Assembly: GCF_014656135.1 (NCBI RefSeq)
Contig: NZ_BNBV01000001.1
Location: forward strand, 1-64,000
Origin: Streptomyces thermodiastaticus
GTDB taxonomy: Bacteria; Actinomycetota; Actinomycetes; Streptomycetales; Streptomycetaceae
Direction: 5' to 3'
DNA length: 64,000 nt
Shown one piece after another: positions 59,058 to 64,000 of the stretch. The translations under genes and the position numbers were made by a program. The notes beneath the pieces were generated by a model. It had not been told where the DNA came from and did not search any database. It saw nothing but the letters and a program-made list of their open reading frames with translations. Positions within the stretch are counted from its first letter, which is position 1. Every line of letters starts with the position of its first letter.

Positions 59058-60560
59058 TTATCGTGTGCCGTAGTGCTCGCGCAGCTGCCGTTTGAGGATC
59101 TTTCCGCTGGCGTTGCGCGGGAGTTCGGTGACGAGGTGCACTCGCTTCGGCGTCTTGAAGCCGGCGAGGTGTGCGCGGGCGTGGGCGATCAGCTCCTCCT
59201 CCGTGACCTCGCCGCGCGGGACGACGAACGCCGTCACGGCCTCGATCCACCGGTCGTCGGGCAGGCCGACCACCGCGGCCTCGGCGACCGCAGGGTGCGT
59301 GTAGAGGACGTCCTCGACCTGACGGGACGCCACCAGCACACCACCGGAGTTGATCACGTCCTTCACCCGGTCCACGACGGTGTGGTAGCCGTCCGCGTCG
59401 CGCACCGCGAGGTCCCCCGAGCGGAACCAGCCGTCACGGAAGGCCTCCGCCGTCTCCTCGGGTTTGTCCCAGTACCCTTCGCACAGCTGCGGGGAGCGGT
59501 AGACGATCTCGCCGGGTGTGCCGTCCGGCACGTCGTTGCCCTCGGCGTCCACCACCCGGGCCTCCACGAACAGTACCGGCCGGCCGCAGGAGTCGAGCCG
59601 TCCCTCGTGCTCGTCGGGGCCCAGGACCATGGCCAGGGGGCCGATCTCGCTCTGGCCGAAGCAGTTGTAGAAGGCCAGGTGCGGCAGGCGGGCGCGGAGC
59701 CGGTCAAGGACCGGGACCGGCATGATCGAGGCGCCGTAGTACGCCTTGCGCAGCCCGTCCAGGTTCCGCTCGGCGAAGTCGGGGCGGCCGGCCAGGCCGA
59801 TCCACACCGTGGGCGGCGCGAACAGGCTGTCCACCCGGCCCGTCTCGATCAGGTCCAGGATCCGGCCGCCGTCGGGCGCGTCGAGGACGATGTTGACGGC
59901 TCCGACGGCGAGACAGGGCAGCAGGAACACGTGCATCTGCGCCGAGTGATAGAGCGGCAGGGCGTGCACGGGCCGGTCGTCGGCGTGCAGATCGAGGGCG
60001 GTGATGGCGCTGAGGTAGGCGTGCACCAGGGCGCGGTGCGTCATCATCGCGCCCTTGGGCAGCGCGGTGGTGCCCGAGGTGTACAGCAGCTGCACCAAGT
60101 CCTCGCTGCCCGGTTCGGGGCCGTCGTACGGTGGTGCGTCCGCCAGGCGGGCCGGCAGTGAGTCGTCCGTGTCACGCAGCGCCAACGCCGGTACGCCGGC
60201 GGGAAGGCGCGCGGCGAGGTCGGGGTCGGTGAGGACGAGCGCGCTGCCCGACTGGCCGAGGATGTACGCCAGGTCGTCGCCGGTGAGGTTCTGGTTGACC
60301 GGCACGTGCACCAGACCGGCGCGTGAGCAGGCCAGGAAGGCGATCAGATAGGCGTCGGAGTTGTGCCCGTAGGCGGCGACCCGGTCGCCCCGGGCGAGCC
60401 CCTGGTCCAGCAGGACACGCGCGGCGCGGGAGACGGCGTCGTCCAGCTCGGCGTACGTCCAGTGGCGGTCGCCGTACACGAGGGCGGTCCGGGCGGGGGT
60501 CCGCCGGGCACTGCGCCGCACAACCGCGTCGACCGTGCTGCTGCCGTGGCGAGGCGTCAT
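59058..60560 (-). CDS. Acyl-CoA synthetase (class I adenylate-forming, FadD-like)
   Basis: A 500-residue ligase that activates a carboxylic acid through an acyl-AMP to the CoA thioester. Motifs: LLYTSGTTALPKGAMMTH (AMP binding), FGQSEIGP, YRSPQLCEGY, the hinge DLAVRDADGYHTVVDRVKD and the catalytic Lys in NASGKILKR. Closest to medium- or long-chain acyl or aromatic acid CoA ligases; the substrate pocket cannot be judged. ATG 60560 has GAGGAT about 9 bases upstream. It is followed by the GNAT gene 65 bases away on the same strand, possibly co-transcribed. Confidence 0.9.
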   Translation of the reverse strand: MTPRHGSSTVDAVVRRSARRTPARTALVYGDRHWTYAELDDAVSRAARVLLDQGLARGDRVAAYGHNSDAYLIAFLACSRAGLVHVPVNQNLTGDDLAYILGQSGSALVLTDPDLAARLPAGVPALALRDTDDSLPARLADAPPYDGPEPGSEDLVQLLYTSGTTALPKGAMMTHRALVHAYLSAITALDLHADDRPVHALPLYHSAQMHVFLLPCLAVGAVNIVLDAPDGGRILDLIETGRVDSLFAPPTVWIGLAGRPDFAERNLDGLRKAYYGASIMPVPVLDRLRARLPHLAFYNCFGQSEIGPLAMVLGPDEHEGRLDSCGRPVLFVEARVVDAEGNDVPDGTPGEIVYRSPQLCEGYWDKPEETAEAFRDGWFRSGDLAVRDADGYHTVVDRVKDVINSGGVLVASRQVEDVLYTHPAVAEAAVVGLPDDRWIEAVTAFVVPRGEVTEEELIAHARAHLAGFKTPKRVHLVTELPRNASGKILKRQLREHYGTR

Positions 60561-60749
60561 GACCAAGGATCCTCGGGTCCAGGAGTACGCAGGTCAAGCG
60601 CTCGGCGCCGACGGACCCCCGCGGCACACCGGCGGGAGGACCGCCGATCGGCCCGTGCCGCGACCGAACCGGTTCGCCTGCCCGCCCCAGCCGACACACG
60701 GTCACATGCCATGTGGTGGCGCACCGTTGACAATATGACCATCCTGACG

Positions 60750-60790
60750 GAAAGTTTCACCACACCTCACACGCAGCGAAAGTTAATTTC
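60750..60790. promoter_or_regulatory. Paired GAAA/TTTC repeats before the serine hydrolase gene
   Basis: GAAAGTTTC at 60750-60758 and GAAAGTTAATTTC at 60778-60790, centres about 30 bases apart, 29-69 bases before the start. Both are GAAA/TTTC dyads, the shape of RpiR- or ROK-type operators. A perfect TTGACA is at 60727 but no good -10 follows. Confidence 0.45.
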
Positions 60791-60818
60791 AGACGGCGGT
60801 ACGACGGGAGGACTCACC

Positions 60819-62612
60819 ATGAGCGACGGCACGGCGGACAGAGACGAGGGCGGACTGACGCGCCGCCAACTGGGCCGCATGACCCTGGTGCTGGGCGGGG
60901 CCCTGGGTCTGGCGGCTGCCCTCCCCATGAGTCCGGCCGCGGCCTCACCCGCGCCGGCGGCCTCCCGGCCCACCCTGCGGTACGGCTCGCCCGAACGCGC
61001 CGGACTGCTCTCCGCTCCTCTGGACCAACTCGTCGCCGACGCCAAGGCGTTCCTCGGCCCGTCCCCCGAGCACCCCTGGTACGCCGGTGCCGTCCTGCTC
61101 GCCGGGCGCGGCGGCACGGTGGCCCTGCACGAGCCGATCGGCATGGCGGTGCGCTACTCCTCGTACGACGAGGCGACCGACACCGCCGTGGAGTTCCCGC
61201 GCGACCAGCAGATCCCGGCCACCCGGAACACCGTCTACGACCTCGCCTCCCTGTCGAAGCTGTTCACCTCGATCCTGGCCGTGCAGCAGATCGAGCGCGG
61301 GAAGCTGGAGCTGGAGGGAAAGGTCGCCCGCTGTCTGCCCGACTTCGGCCGGGCCGGCAAACAGGACGTGACGATCCGCCAGCTGCTCACGCACACCTCC
61401 GGTCTCCAGCCGGACCTGCCGCTGTACGACGCGCCGACGTACGAGCAGAAGCTGAAGATGATCTGGAACGAGCCGCCGCAGAACCCGCCGGGCACCGCGT
61501 ACGTGTACTCGGACCTGAACATGATCACGCTTCAGCTGGTCCTGGAGAAGATCACCGGCCGCACGCTGGACGTGCTGCTGGCCGAGGAGATCGCCGGCCC
61601 GCTCGGTCTGCGCCGCACCCGGTACAACCCGCCCGCCTCCTGGAAGCCGTTCATCGCCGCCACCGAGTACGCGCGCAAGCCGTGGTCGGCGCTGGACCGG
61701 GGCCTGGTGTGGGGCGAGGTGCACGACGAGAACGCCTACAGCCTCAACGGGGTGGCCGGTCACGCGGGTGTGTTCTCCTGCGCCTGGGATCTGGCGGTGC
61801 TGGCCCGCACCCTGCTCAACGGCGGCGTCTACGGCAGGGCGCGCATCCTGCGGCCGGAGTCGGTGGAGCTGATGTTCACCGACTTCAACACCGACTTCCC
61901 CGGCGACAACCACGGTCTGGGCTTCGAGCTGTACCAGCACTGGTACATGGGCGCGATGGCCACCCCGCAGACCGCGGGCCACACCGGTTTCACCGGCACC
62001 TCGCTGGTCCTGGACCCGACCACGGACACCTTCCTGATCGTCCTCGGCAACTCCGTCCATCCCGTGCGCACGTGGCGTTCCGGGTCCGCGCCCCGGGTGG
62101 CCGCCGGCAACGACCTGGCGCGGGCCGTGGCGGTCCGCCCGGAGCAGGGCCGCACGGCGTGGTTCTCCGGGATGGCGAGCGACAGCACGGCCACACTCGC
62201 CCTGCCCGCGCTGGACACCTCCCGCGGCGGCGCGCACCTGCGCTGCTCCCTGTGGTGGGACACCGAACCCCAGTCGGACACCCTCGTCCTGGAGGCCAGC
62301 TCCGACGGCGGTACCACCTGGCAGCCGGTGCCGTTCACCACCACCCGCCGGGGCGAGCGCCCGCAGCGGCATCCGGAAGGCACCGCCACCGGGTTCTCCG
62401 GCCGGGTCTGGCACACGGTCGACGCCGCACTCCCGGCCGCCGGGAACCTGGTGGTGCGCTGGCGGTACACGACGGACCGGCTGTACGTGGGCCGCGGTGC
62501 CTACGTCGACGGTCAGCGCGTGGACTCCCGTGGCCGGGTCGTCTTCGACGAGGCCCGCCCGGGGGACGCCGCCCGGGTGACGGCCGACGGCTGGACGGCA
62601 TCGGCGGACTAG
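60819..62612 (+). CDS. Tat-exported serine hydrolase (beta-lactamase class C fold)
   Basis: A 597-residue exported hydrolase. TRRQLGRM at about residue 15 with a hydrophobic segment and AAASPAPAA is a twin-arginine signal. The penicillin-binding-like domain has SLSK with Ser144 and Lys147, the Tyr of YVYSDLN and HTG in AGHTGFTG. The last 170 residues are an extra all-beta, lectin- or CBM-like module (SLWWDTEPQSDTLVLEASSD). It may act on murein fragments or esters outside the cell. ATG 60819 has GGGAGGA 6 bases upstream. Paired GAAA/TTTC dyads lie upstream and a 15-bp hairpin downstream. Confidence 0.87.
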   Translation: MSDGTADRDEGGLTRRQLGRMTLVLGGALGLAAALPMSPAAASPAPAASRPTLRYGSPERAGLLSAPLDQLVADAKAFLGPSPEHPWYAGAVLLAGRGGTVALHEPIGMAVRYSSYDEATDTAVEFPRDQQIPATRNTVYDLASLSKLFTSILAVQQIERGKLELEGKVARCLPDFGRAGKQDVTIRQLLTHTSGLQPDLPLYDAPTYEQKLKMIWNEPPQNPPGTAYVYSDLNMITLQLVLEKITGRTLDVLLAEEIAGPLGLRRTRYNPPASWKPFIAATEYARKPWSALDRGLVWGEVHDENAYSLNGVAGHAGVFSCAWDLAVLARTLLNGGVYGRARILRPESVELMFTDFNTDFPGDNHGLGFELYQHWYMGAMATPQTAGHTGFTGTSLVLDPTTDTFLIVLGNSVHPVRTWRSGSAPRVAAGNDLARAVAVRPEQGRTAWFSGMASDSTATLALPALDTSRGGAHLRCSLWWDTEPQSDTLVLEASSDGGTTWQPVPFTTTRRGERPQRHPEGTATGFSGRVWHTVDAALPAAGNLVVRWRYTTDRLYVGRGAYVDGQRVDSRGRVVFDEARPGDAARVTADGWTASAD

Positions 62613-62656
62613 GTGTGCTGTTCGGACAACGGTCCTCGGCCTGCGCGGGCCGCGGC

Positions 62657-62705
62657 GATCCGGCTGCCCGGCGGCGCACCGGTGTCCGGCCCGGGCAGCC
62701 GGATC
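62657..62705 (+). terminator. Hairpin after the serine hydrolase gene
   Basis: GATCCGGCTGCCCGG (62657-62671) and its exact complement (62691-62705), 15-bp arms, 19-base loop, 44 bases past the stop. Confidence 0.65.
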
Positions 62706-62745
62706 CGCTCGGTTCCGCCTGGTTCCGCCCGGTCGTGCGCACGCC

Positions 62746-63065
62746 TCACTCGGTGTGCCGCCGGTTCCCCCGGCTGCCCCGGTCGTGCTCCTCGTCGTCC
62801 CGGCTGCCCCGGTGGCGCTCCGGCCGTCCGGTGAGCCCGGTCGCGAGGCGGTAGCCGACGGTGACCCGGCGGTAGTCCCGCCTTGCTTTCACCGTGCCGG
62901 GCAGGCCGGTGCGCTCGCTGCGGGACACCGACGCCCGCTCCCCGGTGCCGTGGAAACGGACGGCCGTGCGCGGCTCCTCTGCGAAGCGGAGCCGTTCCGC
63001 GCGGACCGTGGACCGGAACTCGATGTCGGGTTGCCGTCCGTGCGTTCAGGGCGGCTCGTCGCCAT
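62746..63065 (-). pseudogene. Small coding sequence with an apparent one-base frameshift
   Basis: From GTG 62928 the frame encodes 60 residues with about 95 % G/C at third positions (TVKARRDYRRVTVGYRLATG). The same frame stays protein-like upstream (DIEFRSTVRAERLRFAEEPR, then TAVRFHGTGERAS) but hits the stop codon of the neighbouring gene at 63046-63048 and has no start. In the next frame ATG 63065 reads MATSRPERTDGNP and could join DIEFRST if one base were restored near 63025-63030. A repaired protein would have about 106 residues. The end carries a 30-base direct repeat (CCCGGCTGCCCCGGT at 62769 and 62799). Function unknown; sequencing error or real decay. Confidence 0.5.
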
Positions 63066-64000
63066 CCCGCACGGGCCTGCGTGCGGGCCGTGAGGGCTCC
63101 CGTGGTGTCCCGGCATCCCGTCTGCCCTCGGCACGCGGACGGCGGGGGCGGGCACCTCCCTGGCTCCGCTCACCGCGGCCGCGCTCACCGCCGGCGCTGC
63201 GCCGGGTGCCCCCGGTGGCTCTTCCGGCCGAGCCCTCGACGACGTCACCGGCGCTCCCGGCGACGTTCCCCGCCTCGCGCGCGACGTCCCCGACGGCCGC
63301 CTCGGCGCCGCCGCTCACCTCCTCGACGGCCGCTCCGACGTCTCCGGTGGCGCCCTCGACGCCCGCACCGGCGCCCTGGCCCACATCCTTCACCGCGCCA
63401 CCGGCACCCCTGCCCACATCCTCGACTGCGGATCCGGCGCCCCTGCCCACATCCCCCACCGCCGACTCGGCGCCCCGCCCGACGTCCTCCACCGCCGACC
63501 CGGCGCCCCGCCCCACGTCCTCGACGGCCCGGCCCGCCCCCGTGCCGAGTTCGCCCACGGCCTGGCGGGCCCCGCCGCCGACGTCCTGGACGGCGGATCC
63601 GACCCCACGGGCCAGTTCCCGCAGGATCTCCGGGTTGCGGTCGAGCGTGGTGAGGACGCGGTTGATGATCGCGGCCACGTTGTCGAGGCGCACCGTGAGC
63701 CGGGCCTGGGCCTCCACGCCCGAGATGCCCAGGTGCACCCGGCCGAGCACGGCGTCGGCGCCCACGTTCAGTTTCAACAGGTCCAGCACCTCGGCCTGGA
63801 GGGAGACCCGCGCCCGCAGGTCCTCCACCTCCAGGTCGATCTCGTCGACCTTCAGCAGCGGAACGTCGAGGAAGACGTCGCAGGCCTCGCCGGCCGCGGC
63901 GCCTGCCGGATGCGGTGCTGGGCCGGCGGCCGGTGTGTCCTCGTCGTCGGCGGCACCGTCCTCGCTCCCGCCTGCCTTCGCTTGCGCCGCTCCCCCGTCG
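63046..64000 (-). CDS. Protein with 11-residue repeats, N-terminus outside the window
   Basis: Runs off the right edge; 317 codons and the stop are present. The visible N-terminal part (CDVFLDVPLLKVDEIDLEVE, then LRARVSLQAEVLDLLKLNVG and VEAQARLTVRLDNVAAIINR) is a conserved-looking alpha/beta domain. It is followed at about 63330-63610 by roughly ten copies of an 11-residue unit such as GAGSAVEDVGR, then a Gly/Arg/Pro-rich basic tail. The 11-mer period is like amphipathic LEA- or apolipoprotein-type helices. I vaguely recall similar domains next to actinobacterial gas-vesicle genes but cannot confirm this. Function unknown. Confidence 0.7.
   Translation of the reverse strand, partial: DGGAAQAKAGGSEDGAADDEDTPAAGPAPHPAGAAAGEACDVFLDVPLLKVDEIDLEVEDLRARVSLQAEVLDLLKLNVGADAVLGRVHLGISGVEAQARLTVRLDNVAAIINRVLTTLDRNPEILRELARGVGSAVQDVGGGARQAVGELGTGAGRAVEDVGRGAGSAVEDVGRGAESAVGDVGRGAGSAVEDVGRGAGGAVKDVGQGAGAGVEGATGDVGAAVEEVSGGAEAAVGDVAREAGNVAGSAGDVVEGSAGRATGGTRRSAGGERGRGERSQGGARPRRPRAEGRRDAGTPREPSRPARRPVRDGDEPP

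Noticed and set aside
1..64000. CRISPR arrays, tRNA or rRNA genes, insertion sequences, prophage or integrase genes
   Set aside because: None seen: no regularly spaced direct repeats of CRISPR size, no tRNA cloverleaf noted, no transposase or integrase motif in any frame.

Overview
The window is about 72-75 % GC, its genes use almost only G or C in the third codon position, and its proteins (SsgA-like protein, NsdA-type regulator, ClpP pair with PopR, SigB-family sigma factor, GlgE-pathway genes) are typical of Streptomyces. The mix of stress, regulatory and conditional metabolic genes suggests a chromosome-arm location. From memory, the order (trehalose/glycogen cluster, SigB-type sigma factor, clpP-clpP-popR) resembles one arm of the S. 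coelicolor chromosome; I could not check this.

Layout. 0-5 kb: end of treS, then pep2 and glgB (maltose 1-phosphate/alpha-glucan pathway) and a YbdK-type carboxylate-amine ligase. 5-9 kb: a partner-switching set (anti-sigma ATPase, STAS protein, SpoIIE-type phosphatase). 9-13 kb: type II NADH dehydrogenase and a FUSC membrane protein. 13-16.5 kb: SigB/SigF-family sigma factor with a matching candidate promoter in front of it, a second anti-sigma ATPase, a small acidic protein and a cyclic-nucleotide-binding protein. 16.5-25 kb: MFS permease, DUF6098 protein, FAD dehydrogenase under a TetR regulator, AlkB-type dioxygenase, zinc-ribbon protein, lipoprotein, metallo-beta-lactamase-fold hydrolase, universal stress protein. 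25-32 kb: secreted M4 metalloprotease, PLP dehydratase, F420 oxidoreductase, aldo/keto reductase, RNase HI. 32.1-33.2 kb: a small gene graveyard with remnants of an MFS permease and of a lantibiotic-dehydratase-like protein. 33.4-35.2 kb: clpP3-clpP4 and popR. 35.4-41.4 kb: third anti-sigma ATPase, second aldo/keto reductase with a divergent LysR regulator, DinB-fold protein, adenosine deaminase, VOC protein, GlsB/YeaQ stress protein. 41.8-49 kb: secreted tripeptidyl-aminopeptidase-like hydrolase, asparagine synthetase divergent from a Balon-like ribosome hibernation factor, an inositol-dehydrogenase-like protein, an SsgA-like protein with a CRP-type palindrome upstream. 49-64 kb: NsdA-like regulator, kinase-fold protein, secreted amidase, acetoacetate-decarboxylase-fold protein, phenylacetate-CoA ligase, GNAT, acyl-CoA synthetase, Tat-exported serine hydrolase, a frameshifted small gene, and a partial protein with 11-residue repeats that runs off the right edge.

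The common thread is general stress physiology. A sigma factor, three anti-sigma ATPases, a STAS protein and a phosphatase lie within 30 kb, and SigB-type promoter-like sequences precede the sigma gene, the DUF6098 gene, the GlsB gene and the SsgA-like gene. The most unusual points are ClpP4 without its catalytic histidine, the PopR C-terminal LAA tail with a TCTGCC/GGCAGA repeat set before clpP3, the lantibiotic-dehydratase relic, the apparent frameshift near 63,028, and many long perfect inverted repeats at gene ends (up to 20 bp).
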